Origin: Patescibacteria group bacterium
GTDB taxonomy: Bacteria; Patescibacteriota; Patescibacteriia; Buchananbacterales; SURF-54
Length of the DNA: 34,216 bases
Direction of reading: 5' to 3'
Assembly: GCA_018818885.1 (NCBI GenBank)
Contig: JAHIRB010000012.1
Location: forward strand, 1 to 34,216
Shown here: positions 1 through 7,470 of the stretch, piece by piece
How positions within the stretch are numbered: the stretch's first letter is position 1
Layout: each line of letters starts with the position of its first letter
The notes under the pieces: generated by a model
Databases searched by the model: none
What the model was told of the DNA's origin: nothing
The model's input: only the letters and a program-made list of their open reading frames with translations
Position numbers and translations under genes: made by a program

Positions 1-115
1 ATCTTAAGCACCAAATTCCAAATCCCAAAGCGATTGTAAGATGTTTGTAATTTGTAATTTGATATTTATAATTTGTTTGGGATTTAAAAATTGTGATTTA
101 TAATTTAATCAACAT
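1..115. other. AT-rich intergenic stretch, no gene seen
   Basis: No open frame or RNA is evident. The stretch repeats short blocks of the type atttgtaattt, similar in flavour to the spacer between atpG and atpD. It may be the end of a dispersed AT-rich repeat or simply the leader of tRNA-His. Confidence 0.4.
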
Positions 116-191
116 GGTGGTAGTAGCTCAATGGTAGAGCACTGGGTTGTGGTCCTAGCGGTTGCCGGTTCGAGTCCGGTCTACCACCCCA
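116..191 (+). tRNA. tRNA-His (GTG)
   Basis: The sequence folds as a full cloverleaf. The acceptor GTGGTAG (117-123) pairs with CTACCAC (181-187), the D-stem is GCTC/GAGC, the anticodon stem is CTGGG/CCTAG around loop TTGTGGT, and the T-arm is GCCGG-TTCGAGT-CCGGT. The anticodon GTG is at 149-151. The histidine identity elements are present: an extra G at 116 (G-1) faces C73 at 188. CCA is encoded at 189-191. A terminator follows directly. Confidence 0.97.
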
Positions 192-197
192 AAAAAT

Positions 198-222
198 ACT
201 TCGCTTTGCGAGGTGTTTTTTA
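198..222 (+). terminator. Terminator of tRNA-His
   Basis: A 7-bp hairpin, acttcgc-ttt-gcgaggt, is followed by a T-run. The same hairpin recurs at 6691-6714 in front of another gene, so it behaves like a reused terminator cassette. Confidence 0.85.
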
Positions 223-243
223 TATTAGATAATCTAATTCTGA

Positions 244-290
244 TTGACATCAATAATTATTTATTATATTATATCAATATACATTGATAT
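244..290 (+). promoter_or_regulatory. ars promoter and probable ArsR operator
   Basis: TTGACA at 244-249 is followed after 17 bp by TATTAT at 267-272. Right behind it lies an inverted repeat, atatcaat (271-278) and attgatat (283-290), separated by 4 bp. Its size and AT-rich dyad resemble known ArsR/SmtB operators, and it covers the expected transcription start. Repression by the adjacent ArsR is inferred. Confidence 0.7.
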
Positions 291-296
291 ACTTCT

Positions 297-590
297 ATGG
301 TAAAATTTTGCCAAAATGAAAATCTAAATAACCTAAAAAGTTATTTACAAGCTATTGAAGAACCTAATCGTCTTAGGATTCTTTGCCTTCTCAAGAAAGG
401 TAAACTTTGTGTGTGTGAAATATTTAAACACCTATCTTTGCCTCAAAACTTAACATCTCATCACCTTAAAATTCTTAGAGATGCAGAATTAGTATTGTCA
501 AAAAAAAATGGGCTGAATGTAATGTATAAAAGAAATGAGAAAAAAATCGAATATTATCAAAAATTATTAAGTAAAATTGTAAATTTATGA
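297..590 (+). CDS. arsR: ArsR-family metalloregulator
   Basis: A 97-residue winged-helix repressor of the ArsR/SmtB family. The helix-turn-helix is visible around residues 47-67 (LPQNLTSHHLKILRDAELV). The motif LCVCE places Cys38 and Cys40 at the start of the sensing helix, matching the CVC part of the arsenite site of Escherichia coli ArsR. The third cysteine of that site is replaced by Phe43, so ligation may differ, perhaps using Cys5. The stop overlaps the next start as ATGA, indicating translational coupling. No Shine-Dalgarno sequence is seen. It probably represses the whole downstream cluster through the dyad at 271-290. Confidence 0.88.
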   Translation: MVKFCQNENLNNLKSYLQAIEEPNRLRILCLLKKGKLCVCEIFKHLSLPQNLTSHHLKILRDAELVLSKKNGLNVMYKRNEKKIEYYQKLLSKIVNL

Positions 591-874
591 TTATCCAAGT
601 TTTAGGGTCCGGCTGCCCTACATGCAAAAAATTATTTGAAACCGTCAAAAAAGTTCAGTCTGAGTTAAAAATTGATGCTGAGCTAGATTACATTACTGAT
701 GTTGCAAAAATGATTGAGATGGGGGTTATGACAAGCCCAGTATTAGCAATAGACGGTAAACCAGTTTTGACTGGTGGGGGTCACAGTGAAGAAGAAATCA
801 AGAATGCTTTAGTTAAAAACTTACCACAAAAGCCCAAGAATACAGGCGGTTGTTTATGTGGTGGCGACTGTTAA
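587..874 (+). CDS. Thioredoxin-like CxxC redox protein of the ars cluster
   Basis: A 95-residue protein of the 'redox-active disulfide protein 2'/thioredoxin_3 family. It opens with a beta strand and the active site GCPTC (Cys10, Cys13), and has the cis-proline region MTSPVLAIDG around residues 48-57. It is cytoplasmic, without a signal peptide. The C-terminal tail carries three extra cysteines (Cys89, Cys91, Cys95), which could bind metal or arsenite. Its position between ArsR and the permease matches the ArsE-type redox partner of organoarsenical gene sets. The exact substrate is not readable from the sequence. Confidence 0.85.
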   Translation: MIIQVLGSGCPTCKKLFETVKKVQSELKIDAELDYITDVAKMIEMGVMTSPVLAIDGKPVLTGGGHSEEEIKNALVKNLPQKPKNTGGCLCGGDC

Positions 875-888
875 TCAAATAAATTCTT

Positions 889-1869
889 ATGGATATTTTT
901 CAACCAGCTCAAGTATTTGCTGATATTGTCACATATAATTGGCTAGGAATAACAAATGAATATTGGGGTGATGCAATCAATTTTTTTATTTATGACGTAA
1001 TAAAGATTGGATTATTGTTAATAGTCATTAACTATGTAATGGCGATTACCCGATATTATTTTCCAGTAGAAAAGATAAGAGATATATTAACTAAAAGAAA
1101 ATGGTACGGCTTTGATTATCTATTGGCAGCATTACTCGGAGTAATAACTCCATTCTGTTCATGCTCATCCATCCCTCTGTTTATTGGCTTTGTTAGTGCT
1201 GGTATTCCCTTGGGTGTTACTTTTGCATTTCTTATTGCTTCTCCTTTAGTTAACGAGGCTTCGCTTTTTATTTTTCCTTCAATATTTGGTCTAAAAATGA
1301 CCTTGGTCTATAACTGTATTGGCATTGGTATAGCAATGCTTGCTGGAATGATAATCCAAAGATTAAAAATGGATAAACATGTTAATCCTGATTTTTTGAA
1401 ATTCAAAACTAAAAAAGAGGCTACTATAGAAAATGACGGGGAAAAAATTGCACTAAAAAAGAGGTTGATTATTTGGTGGAAAGACGGAATGCACATATCA
1501 AAAAGTATATTTCCCTATGTGTTAATAGGAGTAGGTTTAGGTGCAATAATACATGGTTTTGTACCAAGAGATTTCGTTGAAACCTATCTGGCTATTGGTA
1601 AATGGTGGGCTGTGCCTATGGCTGTCATACTGGGAATGCCTTTGTACGCTAATTCGGTTAGTGTTATTCCAGTTATTGAAGCTATGACAGGCAAAGGCAT
1701 ACCGCTTGGCACTTCACTTGCTTTCATGACAGCTACAGTAACTTTATCAATTCCTGGGCTTTTAATACTTAAAAAGGCAATGAATTGGAAATTGCTTTCA
1801 GCTTTCATAGTAGTAACTTCTCTTGGGATTATGATAATTGGATACTTTTTTAATTACTTTGTGTTTTAA
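889..1869 (+). CDS. Permease of the UPF0718/ArsP type
   Basis: A 326-residue polytopic membrane protein with about eight hydrophobic segments. The hallmark TPFCSCSSIPL lies at residues 87-97 (Cys90, Cys92), and the second half carries a related GMPLYANSVSVIPV segment, fitting the internal duplication of DUF318/UPF0718 permeases. ArsP members export trivalent organoarsenicals; other members have been linked to different metal(loid)s. Its place between the CxxC protein and the ArsF-like lipoprotein supports export of an arsenic compound. A hydrophilic, lysine-rich loop lies around residues 155-195. Confidence 0.85.
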   Translation: MDIFQPAQVFADIVTYNWLGITNEYWGDAINFFIYDVIKIGLLLIVINYVMAITRYYFPVEKIRDILTKRKWYGFDYLLAALLGVITPFCSCSSIPLFIGFVSAGIPLGVTFAFLIASPLVNEASLFIFPSIFGLKMTLVYNCIGIGIAMLAGMIIQRLKMDKHVNPDFLKFKTKKEATIENDGEKIALKKRLIIWWKDGMHISKSIFPYVLIGVGLGAIIHGFVPRDFVETYLAIGKWWAVPMAVILGMPLYANSVSVIPVIEAMTGKGIPLGTSLAFMTATVTLSIPGLLILKKAMNWKLLSAFIVVTSLGIMIIGYFFNYFVF

Positions 1870-1873
1870 TTTC

Positions 1874-2341
1874 ATGCAAATTATAAAAAATTTTCTTTGT
1901 TTCATTTTGTTAATCACTTTCATAATCATATTAACCGGATGCAATAAAACTACAATGGATGCTGGCAGCGATGACTACGGCAATTTAATGTCTAGTGCCA
2001 ATCAGTCTGTAGACAAACTAGAAGTTTATTATTTCCACCGTACAGCAAGATGTTATTCCTGCAATACTATTGGACAATATGTTCGTGAAACTATGGAACA
2101 AAAATATAGCGAACAGATTAAAGATGGCGTAATTGATTTTCGTCAACTAAATGTTGAATTGCCAGAGAATAAAGAAATTGCTAAAAAATTTCAAGCTTCT
2201 GGGTCATCTCTATATATCAATAGAATTATTGATGGCCAAAATAATATTGAGCAGGATATGAATGTCTGGAGATTATTAAAAAGTGAAGATCAATTTAAAA
2301 GCTATCTAGAAAATAAAATAGATTCTTACTTGGGGACATAG
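1874..2341 (+). CDS. arsF: ArsF-family lipoprotein with CxxC
   Basis: A 155-residue protein. I start it at 1874 rather than at 1838, because only this start gives a clean lipoprotein signal: a basic start, a hydrophobic run and lipobox LTGC with Cys23. The 1838 start would also overlap the permease by about 30 bp. The mature part has YYFHRTARCYSCNT, the CxxC region typical of the ArsF family (annotated as a nitrophenyl-compound nitroreductase subunit). It is predicted to be anchored outside the membrane, passing electrons to or from the ArsG-like permease encoded next. The assignment rests on this motif and on gene order. Confidence 0.8.
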   Translation: MQIIKNFLCFILLITFIIILTGCNKTTMDAGSDDYGNLMSSANQSVDKLEVYYFHRTARCYSCNTIGQYVRETMEQKYSEQIKDGVIDFRQLNVELPENKEIAKKFQASGSSLYINRIIDGQNNIEQDMNVWRLLKSEDQFKSYLENKIDSYLGT

Positions 2342-2346
2342 AAATT

Positions 2347-3063
2347 ATGGAGTTTATAAATTTTTTGATTGATAATTATAACATTCCGTTCTTAACGGCT
2401 TTTCTTTTAGGTATATTAACTTCGATTAGTCCTTGTCCTTTGGCTAGCAATATTACTGCTATTGCCTATATATCCAAAGAAATAAAAAAGGTTAAAAATA
2501 CTTTACTCAATGGATTTTTTTATACTCTAGGCCGTGGTTTTAGCTATACACTCTTAGCAACAGTAATTTATTTTGGGGTTTCCTCTTTTAAGGTATCACA
2601 AATATTTGAAGGATGGGGTGATAAAATTTTAGGTCCAGTTTTGATTGTAATTAGTTTAATGATGTTTGGGGTAATAAAAATTAACATCAGTGGGCATAAC
2701 CAAAAAATTGAAAAGTTGAAAGAGTGGCTTTCCAATAAGGGATATATTGGCTCATTACTTTTAGGTATTTTATTTGCTTTAGCTTTTTGCCCTTATAGCG
2801 GAGTATTATTCTTTGGGGTTTTAATCCCTTTAGTATTAAATTCAACTGAGAGTCTTTTACTACCGCCTATTTTTGCACTTGGCACAGGGTTGCCGGTTAT
2901 CATTTTTTCTTTTCTGATTGCTTTTTCAATGCAGAAGGTAGGTAAAGCTTTTGAGATAATTCAAAAAATTGAGAAAGTAATAAGATTTATTGTGGCCTCA
3001 GTGTTTTTATTGTCAGGAATTTATTATCTACGTTTTTTAATTATGTATTTAATAAATCTCTAG
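2347..3063 (+). CDS. arsG: ArsG-family CcdA-like membrane protein
   Basis: A 238-residue protein with six predicted membrane helices and the CcdA/DsbD fold. The paired cysteine motifs are in place: SPCPLASN near residue 30 in helix 1 and FCPYSGVLF near residue 150 in helix 4. The family includes ArsG, the permease partner of ArsE and ArsF in aromatic arsenical reduction and efflux; thiol transport as in CcdA is the alternative. It lies 5 bp after arsF and ends the operon. Its stop codon lies inside the following terminator hairpin. Confidence 0.8.
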   Translation: MEFINFLIDNYNIPFLTAFLLGILTSISPCPLASNITAIAYISKEIKKVKNTLLNGFFYTLGRGFSYTLLATVIYFGVSSFKVSQIFEGWGDKILGPVLIVISLMMFGVIKINISGHNQKIEKLKEWLSNKGYIGSLLLGILFALAFCPYSGVLFFGVLIPLVLNSTESLLLPPIFALGTGLPVIIFSFLIAFSMQKVGKAFEIIQKIEKVIRFIVASVFLLSGIYYLRFLIMYLINL

Positions 3064-3087
3064 TGGAGAGGTGTTTTTTGTTATAAT
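3055..3087 (+). promoter_or_regulatory. Overlapping ars terminator and promoter of the next gene
   Basis: A short hairpin, tctc-tagtg-gaga, spans the arsG stop codon and is followed by a T-run. TATAAT at 3082-3087 comes only a few bases later and ends 6 bp before the ATG at 3094. Termination and restart are packed into about 30 bp, and the mRNA would be leaderless. Confidence 0.65.
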
Positions 3088-3093
3088 AGAAAT

Positions 3094-3528
3094 ATGAATA
3101 AATTTAATAATTTCTTCACCGATAAAGAACGATTTAGAACAATTGATAAATTTCGTATTATTTATTTTTATCTGTTCTTAATTTCGTTTGGCATTACTGA
3201 ATTCGGACGGAAGATATATCGACCTTTTATTAGGGAAAGTGATATTAACGACTTTGGTATAGCAGATTCAATTGGTAATTTAGGAGGGATAGTTGCCCAG
3301 ATTTTTTTTGCGCTCGCTATCCTTAATCCTCCAAGACATAAGATATTTAGGGTTATTGCTTTACTTTCCTTTGGTTATATTCTTTACGAAGTATTGCAGC
3401 CATATTTACCCCGGGGAGTTTTTGACTGGAAAGATGTTTGGGGAACATTTATTGGAGGAGTAATTGCACTATTTCTTTTTCTTTTAGTACAAAAGGTGTT
3501 TAAGAATAAAAAAATTTTTAAGTTATAA
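3094..3528 (+). CDS. Small membrane protein, possibly VanZ-like
   Basis: A 144-residue protein with about four hydrophobic segments. The C-terminal FDWKDVWGTFIGGVIALFLF resembles the last helices of VanZ-like proteins, where a GxFDWxDxxxNxxG motif precedes the final membrane helix. The middle contains SIGNLGGIVAQIFFALAI. No enzymatic motif is visible, and a specific role cannot be assigned. It is transcribed from its own leaderless promoter and is not followed by an obvious partner gene. Confidence 0.6.
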   Translation: MNKFNNFFTDKERFRTIDKFRIIYFYLFLISFGITEFGRKIYRPFIRESDINDFGIADSIGNLGGIVAQIFFALAILNPPRHKIFRVIALLSFGYILYEVLQPYLPRGVFDWKDVWGTFIGGVIALFLFLLVQKVFKNKKIFKL

Positions 3529-3540
3529 TTCACTATTACA

Positions 3541-3810
3541 ATAAAAATGTAACTTTAACTCTTGAATAACCGTGGTTAACTTAGTTCTAATGTCGCCCGC
3601 CTCGCCGAGACGTCGAGTCGAGGCAGGTCCCTACTACCACCCCTTTGATTCGCCGTAACGAAGTGAAGGCGATTAATTCTGGGAAGTGATTCTTAAGCAT
3701 TAGGAGAAGACATCACCGATTTTATATCGCCTGCCTGCCGACCTGTCCGCCGAAACGTAAGCGAAGGCGGAAGTGGCAACGTAGGCATGGGTGGTGTTTT
3801 TTGTTATAAT
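3541..3810 (+). repeat. Palindrome-rich spacer with terminator and promoter
   Basis: A 290-bp gene-free stretch. It holds gtggtt (3572-3577) opposite actaccac, a GC-rich palindrome around cgcctcgccgag (3600-3628), and a hairpin catcacc (3711-3717)/ggtggtg (3790-3796) that encloses a further palindromic insert and ends in a T-run. The block aggagaagacatcacc matches aggagaagacatctcc at 4443-4458, so it is a diverged, longer relative of the element at 4330-4481. TATAAT at 3805-3810 serves the next gene. Confidence 0.6.
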
Positions 3811-3818
3811 GTAATTGT

Positions 3819-4325
3819 ATGGTTGATTTTATATTTAACAATTTATTTATAGCAGTAGTTCTAATACTTTTTACAACATCACTTTATTTTATTTATTTAA
3901 ATTTTCACGGCAGGTTTTCAAGAAGGAAAAATCTTGCAAGTCAATTATCATTTAATTATGAATTTAAAAATAAAAATAAAGAAAGTAACATTATTACAGG
4001 TAACTATAAAGGAAAGAAGATAAAAATATACGACAAGTTTTCATTTACGAATCTACTTTCCAGATATACGATTCCTTTATATGGTGTTTATGTAGAAATT
4101 GATGGAAAGATTATTCTAAGACCTAAACAATTTTCACTCTCACCTTTCAATAGATATCCATCGTCCGAAAAAATTAAAACAATTGTTGACGACTACATTG
4201 ATACTGGAAAAATTAAAAAAGATAAAACAAGTGATATTGTATTTTACATTTATATGATTTTCGGAATAACTTTCATACTTAGTATAGTCATTCTTATGTT
4301 TTATTTAAAGTATAACCCGCTGTAA
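3819..4325 (+). CDS. Orphan protein with two membrane helices
   Basis: A 168-residue protein, not recognised. Residues 5-29 and about 141-162 form membrane helices. Between them is a basic, lysine- and asparagine-rich region with a beta-rich core (NYKGKKIKIYDKF and YGVYVEIDGKIILRP). Both ends are membrane-anchored, so the middle forms a single soluble domain on one side. TATAAT ends 8 bp before the ATG and there is no ribosome binding site. A structured element starts 5 bp after the stop codon. Confidence 0.6.
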   Translation: MVDFIFNNLFIAVVLILFTTSLYFIYLNFHGRFSRRKNLASQLSFNYEFKNKNKESNIITGNYKGKKIKIYDKFSFTNLLSRYTIPLYGVYVEIDGKIILRPKQFSLSPFNRYPSSEKIKTIVDDYIDTGKIKKDKTSDIVFYIYMIFGITFILSIVILMFYLKYNPL

Positions 4326-4329
4326 CTTT

Positions 4330-4415
4330 CCAAATTCTAAATATCTGCTTAATTAAGTGGTTCTCTACCTACGGTAGATCTCCCGCAGGGAGACAATTTA
4401 CTACCATCTGGGACC
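4330..4415 (+). repeat. Recurring 3' element, copy A (two tandem hairpins)
   Basis: The conserved left block ccaaattctaaatatctg-cttaattaagtggttct leads into two adjacent perfect 6-bp hairpins with 3-nt loops, tctacc-tac-ggtaga (4364-4378) and tctccc-gca-gggaga (4379-4393). The right block actaccatctgggacc follows. The outer ggttct pairs with gggacc (4410-4415). Copies with the same plan lie at 6598-6681 and 7471-7566, each just after a stop codon. Confidence 0.75.
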
Positions 4416-4442
4416 TGAATCTGTGATGACAATCATAGCTTC

Positions 4443-4481
4443 AGGAGAAGACATCTCCTCTATTATGGGGAGGTGTTTTTG
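4443..4481 (+). terminator. Terminator with a competing hairpin
   Basis: acatctcc (4451-4458) pairs with ggaggtgt (4469-4476) and is followed by a T-run. The same tctcc bases can instead pair with aggaga (4443-4448). The two folds exclude each other, as in an attenuator. No ligand or leader peptide is evident. Confidence 0.6.
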
Positions 4482-4551
4482 TTACCTTTTTGAGATTTAA
4501 TCGTTTTATATAATAATGATATAATTATTAAGTAAATATTAAATAAAAATT

Positions 4552-5649
4552 ATGCCCATTCTAATTACTCTAATAATTGCAGTAGTCGTAGGATATATCA
4601 CCAGTCTAAAGAAAAAACGTTTTCCAATCTGGATTTATATGCTTACAGCATTTTTTGGTGCTCTTGCAGGAACATTAATTTCTTTTGGTGACTCTGCGTT
4701 ATTTCTAAATTACCCAATACTAAATATATGGACAGTGCCAGTTATTTTATCTATCCTATTTTCTTTAGTAGCTATATTTGCCGACAGAGGCAAAATGATA
4801 TTAACGGTTATTTCTATTTTTATAATAATTACTGGTATTGCTGGTTTTATATATATAGACAGTTCACCAAGTGATTACAGTGGACTTTTTCGTGAAGAAT
4901 TATCACGTGCAGGTGCTGAGCGTGTTGGCCAACCCATAGAAGGATTTAATGCGTTTATTTATCTTGAAGCATTTCCAGGTTTTATAGCAAAAGATTTTGA
5001 TGGCGTTAAATCTTTTGAAGGGATATATAATCTTAATGATACAGAACTAGAATATACCAGAACTGCTGGTAATCCAATAACTTCCGCTGAAGAAACTATA
5101 TCGGAAGAAGGTTATAAAATACTCCTTGTAAATTTTTCTAAGCGAGTTGGCGTAGAGGTGAATAATGAAAAAAATATTGCAACGCTTCTTGATAAACTTC
5201 GTGAAGGAGACCCAGAGCTTGTATCATACATCGGAGACGACTTCTCCATTTGGTTTCCAGAAGGTTGGTATGCCCACGAAAATAATTCATCAGTATTCTT
5301 TACTCACGACGAAATTTTGGATATTCCCAAAAATACAGAAAGTTTTGCCGCAGCGCCTTGGGCTCAAATTACAATTAGCATCATAGATATTGACGAGCTC
5401 TTTGCCCAAAACTTATGGACAGACGGAAGTGGATTTGTTATCTCTAAAAATTCTGTTCGTATAGATAATATGGAAGCTATAAGAATAGTGACTGAGGCCG
5501 GAGGAACAAGTGGCGAAGTTTTAAGCTATGTTTTTAATCCAGATGAAAGAGTATTTATAGTTTCACATTATCCATACATCCCGAGAAGCCAGGATACTGA
5601 TGAATTTGAACAAGCAGTGAGAACTTTTATGGTAAATTATAATTACTAA
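4552..5649 (+). CDS. Membrane protein with an extracytoplasmic domain
   Basis: A 365-residue protein, not recognised. The N-terminal 105 residues contain four hydrophobic helices. The rest is soluble and acidic, ending in a region (about 225-365) that includes DDFSIWFPEGWYAH and YPYIPRSQDTDEFEQAVRTF. That pattern (an aromatic 'P-x-GW' opening, beta-rich middle and closing helix) is common in PsbP-like or lipoprotein-type domains of small bacteria, but I cannot place it firmly. It is likely exposed outside the membrane. The spacer upstream has several TATAAT-like boxes (4509-4514, 4520-4525). Confidence 0.6.
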   Translation: MPILITLIIAVVVGYITSLKKKRFPIWIYMLTAFFGALAGTLISFGDSALFLNYPILNIWTVPVILSILFSLVAIFADRGKMILTVISIFIIITGIAGFIYIDSSPSDYSGLFREELSRAGAERVGQPIEGFNAFIYLEAFPGFIAKDFDGVKSFEGIYNLNDTELEYTRTAGNPITSAEETISEEGYKILLVNFSKRVGVEVNNEKNIATLLDKLREGDPELVSYIGDDFSIWFPEGWYAHENNSSVFFTHDEILDIPKNTESFAAAPWAQITISIIDIDELFAQNLWTDGSGFVISKNSVRIDNMEAIRIVTEAGGTSGEVLSYVFNPDERVFIVSHYPYIPRSQDTDEFEQAVRTFMVNYNY

Positions 5650-5679
5650 AATATTAAACTATTCTCAGCTTAACAAGAA

Positions 5680-5736
5680 ACATCTCTTAAAATGAGGTGT
5701 TTTTTGTTTACATTGAGTTTAACGAAATGTTATAAT
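5680..5736 (+). promoter_or_regulatory. Terminator followed by a leaderless promoter
   Basis: acatctc (5680-5686) pairs with gaggtgt (5694-5700) and runs into a T-tract. TTTACA at 5707-5712 and TATAAT at 5731-5736 (18-bp spacing) follow immediately. The -10 box ends 6 bp before the ATG at 5743. Confidence 0.75.
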
Positions 5737-5742
5737 AATGAT

Positions 5743-6585
5743 ATGAAGAAAAAAATAAACAAAGAAGGTAGGCTAACTAAAAAGTTCTACCAAAAAAATA
5801 TTTTATATGAGTGGAATCGTTTAACCAAAGACACGTTTCATAAACTTGAGTTTAATACTACATCAAAATGGTTAAAAAAATATCTACCGAAGAAAGGTTC
5901 CATTTTAGATGCTGGATGTGGCCCAGGACGCTATGCGTTAGCACTTGTAAAAATGGGTTACAAAATTACTTTATTAGATTTAGTAAAAGAAAATTTAGAA
6001 TTTTCGAAAAAGAAAGCTAAAAGATTAAAATTAGAAAAAAACATTAAAGAAGTAATAGAAGGATCAATCACTGATTTATCAAAATTAAAAAGTAATTCTT
6101 TTGATGCTGTGATATGTCTTGGTGGTCCTTTATCTCACGTTCACCCAGCATCACAAAGAAGTAAAGCCGTTAATGAACTTATAAGGGTTGCAAAACCAAA
6201 TTCCTTAATTTTTATTTCTGTTATGAGTAAATACGGAGTGCTGTTAGCTGGACAATTCGGATGGCCAAATGAAGCATCTTACAAAAAACACTTTGAACGA
6301 ATTGTCTTTAAAGGTGATGATTATCGCTGGCACGGCACTAAGGGTTTTTGTCATTTTTTTACCTCACAAGAATTGGAACAATTATTCAAGAATAAAAAAG
6401 TTAAGATTGTTAAAAAAATTGGACTTGAAGGTTTAAGCGTTGATAAAAAAACTACTAACTTCTACGCAAAAAAATATCCTAAGGCTTGGAAAAATTGGTT
6501 ATCAGTCCATCAAAAAATCAATACGGAACCTTTTGTTGTAGATGCAAGCGCTCATATACTTTTTATTCTTAAGAAGCTTCGTTAG
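5743..6585 (+). CDS. Class I SAM-dependent methyltransferase
   Basis: A 280-residue methyltransferase. The start at 5743 is preferred over 5692 because TATAAT (5731-5736) and a terminator lie between them. The glycine-rich SAM site ILDAGCGPGRYALAL is near residues 54-68. It is followed by an acidic strand end (LLDLV) and by FDAVICLGGPLSH as motif IV. The C-terminal half (HFFTSQELEQLF onward) matches the layout of small-molecule methyltransferases of the Methyltransf_11/25 type. The substrate is unknown and the neighbours do not point to a pathway. Confidence 0.82.
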   Translation: MKKKINKEGRLTKKFYQKNILYEWNRLTKDTFHKLEFNTTSKWLKKYLPKKGSILDAGCGPGRYALALVKMGYKITLLDLVKENLEFSKKKAKRLKLEKNIKEVIEGSITDLSKLKSNSFDAVICLGGPLSHVHPASQRSKAVNELIRVAKPNSLIFISVMSKYGVLLAGQFGWPNEASYKKHFERIVFKGDDYRWHGTKGFCHFFTSQELEQLFKNKKVKIVKKIGLEGLSVDKKTTNFYAKKYPKAWKNWLSVHQKINTEPFVVDASAHILFILKKLR

Positions 6586-6597
6586 CTACCACCCTCG

Positions 6598-6681
6598 CAA
6601 ACTTAAATATCTGCTTAATTAGCGGGTTCTCCGCCAGAGGCGGATCAGCCTCTGGCTGACAACTTACTCCCATCTGGGACC
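6598..6681 (+). repeat. Recurring 3' element, copy B (two tandem hairpins)
   Basis: The plan is the same as at 4330: left block aaatatctgcttaatt, ggttct (6625-6630), two perfect hairpins tccgcc-aga-ggcgga (6630-6644) and tcagcc-tct-ggctga (6645-6659), and right block acttactcccatctgggacc (6662-6681). The hairpin sequences differ from copy A at nearly every inner pair, yet stem length and 3-nt loops are kept. Confidence 0.75.
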
Positions 6682-6689
6682 CCAAAAGA

Positions 6690-6722
6690 CACTTCGCTTT
6701 GCGAGGTGTTTTTTGCTATACT
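6690..6722 (+). promoter_or_regulatory. Terminator plus leaderless promoter
   Basis: The hairpin acacttcgc-ttt-gcgaggtgt with T-run is almost the same as the tRNA-His terminator. TATACT at 6717-6722 ends 6 bp before the ATG at 6729. Confidence 0.75.
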
Positions 6723-6728
6723 TAAAAT

Positions 6729-7463
6729 ATGAGTATTAAAGAATCTATAAAAAAAATACCAACTTGGCTAAAAAGTATAATAATAATTGATATATTATTT
6801 GTTATTTGGCCCTTTTTACCATTTGATGACTATGCTACCGTATTTCATTATCACTTAACAATAATAAAATTAATTTTTGCAACGATAGTTGCTTTTATAA
6901 TAGGAATACTGGTTGCCAAATGGGGAATTAAAAAAACAATCATTATATTTATGATAATTATAATTTCTATACCCGGATTAATGTATGTAGAATATTATAT
7001 ATATGATTTCACAAAATTTATGAAATGCTATGATACAGATAATGGTTTCCATTGCGAAAGACCAACCAGTTTTGGTGAATCAAAATGTGAAAGAAATGAT
7101 GGATTATGGATATGCGAACACAATAGCTGGTACTGGTGTAGTTACAGTAATAGTTTGGCTGGAAAACTTTGTGATGATGTTGAATATGATTGTTTCTACC
7201 CATATTCTGATAATGGAAAAAAATGCACTGATTCAAGCCAGTGCCAAGGTGCTTGTAGAGTAGATTTTGAAATAGTAACATCTTCATGTAAAACAAAACT
7301 AGAAGGCAAAAATAAATTCTCATCGGGTGGTATTGAATATACGTGTACAAATAATATTATCGGTAATTGCGAAAAATATCCGCAGGTTTACAGCTGCAAT
7401 CCCAAGCCTTGCGAGATGGAAAATGGCCGTTTTTATTGTGATGGGCTGGGTTGTACAGAATAA
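6729..7463 (+). CDS. Membrane-anchored cysteine-rich protein
   Basis: A 244-residue protein, not recognised. Three hydrophobic helices occupy roughly residues 14-95. A hydrophilic domain of about 145 residues with 17 cysteines follows, spaced as in small disulfide-rich extracellular modules (for example KKCTDSSQCQGACRV). With the helices at the N-terminus, the cysteine-rich part is probably outside the cell and held by disulfides. The cysteine content is far above that of its neighbours. Function is unknown; surface contact or protein binding would be a guess. Confidence 0.6.
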   Translation: MSIKESIKKIPTWLKSIIIIDILFVIWPFLPFDDYATVFHYHLTIIKLIFATIVAFIIGILVAKWGIKKTIIIFMIIIISIPGLMYVEYYIYDFTKFMKCYDTDNGFHCERPTSFGESKCERNDGLWICEHNSWYWCSYSNSLAGKLCDDVEYDCFYPYSDNGKKCTDSSQCQGACRVDFEIVTSSCKTKLEGKNKFSSGGIEYTCTNNIIGNCEKYPQVYSCNPKPCEMENGRFYCDGLGCTE

Positions 7464-7470
7464 TTATTTT

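Noticed and set aside
4330-4481. T-box riboswitch in front of the orphan genes
   Set aside because: The AAGTGGTTC block and the following terminator recall the T-box antiterminator (AGGGTGGNACCGCG), but there is no stem I or specifier loop. The right block is gggacc instead of the T-box partner, and the elements attach to upstream stop codons rather than to synthetase or amino-acid genes.
7018-7350. Minus-strand and second plus-strand frames within the cysteine-rich gene
   Set aside because: They are shadows of the gene at 6729-7463, with no start signals of their own and unlikely His/Tyr-rich composition.
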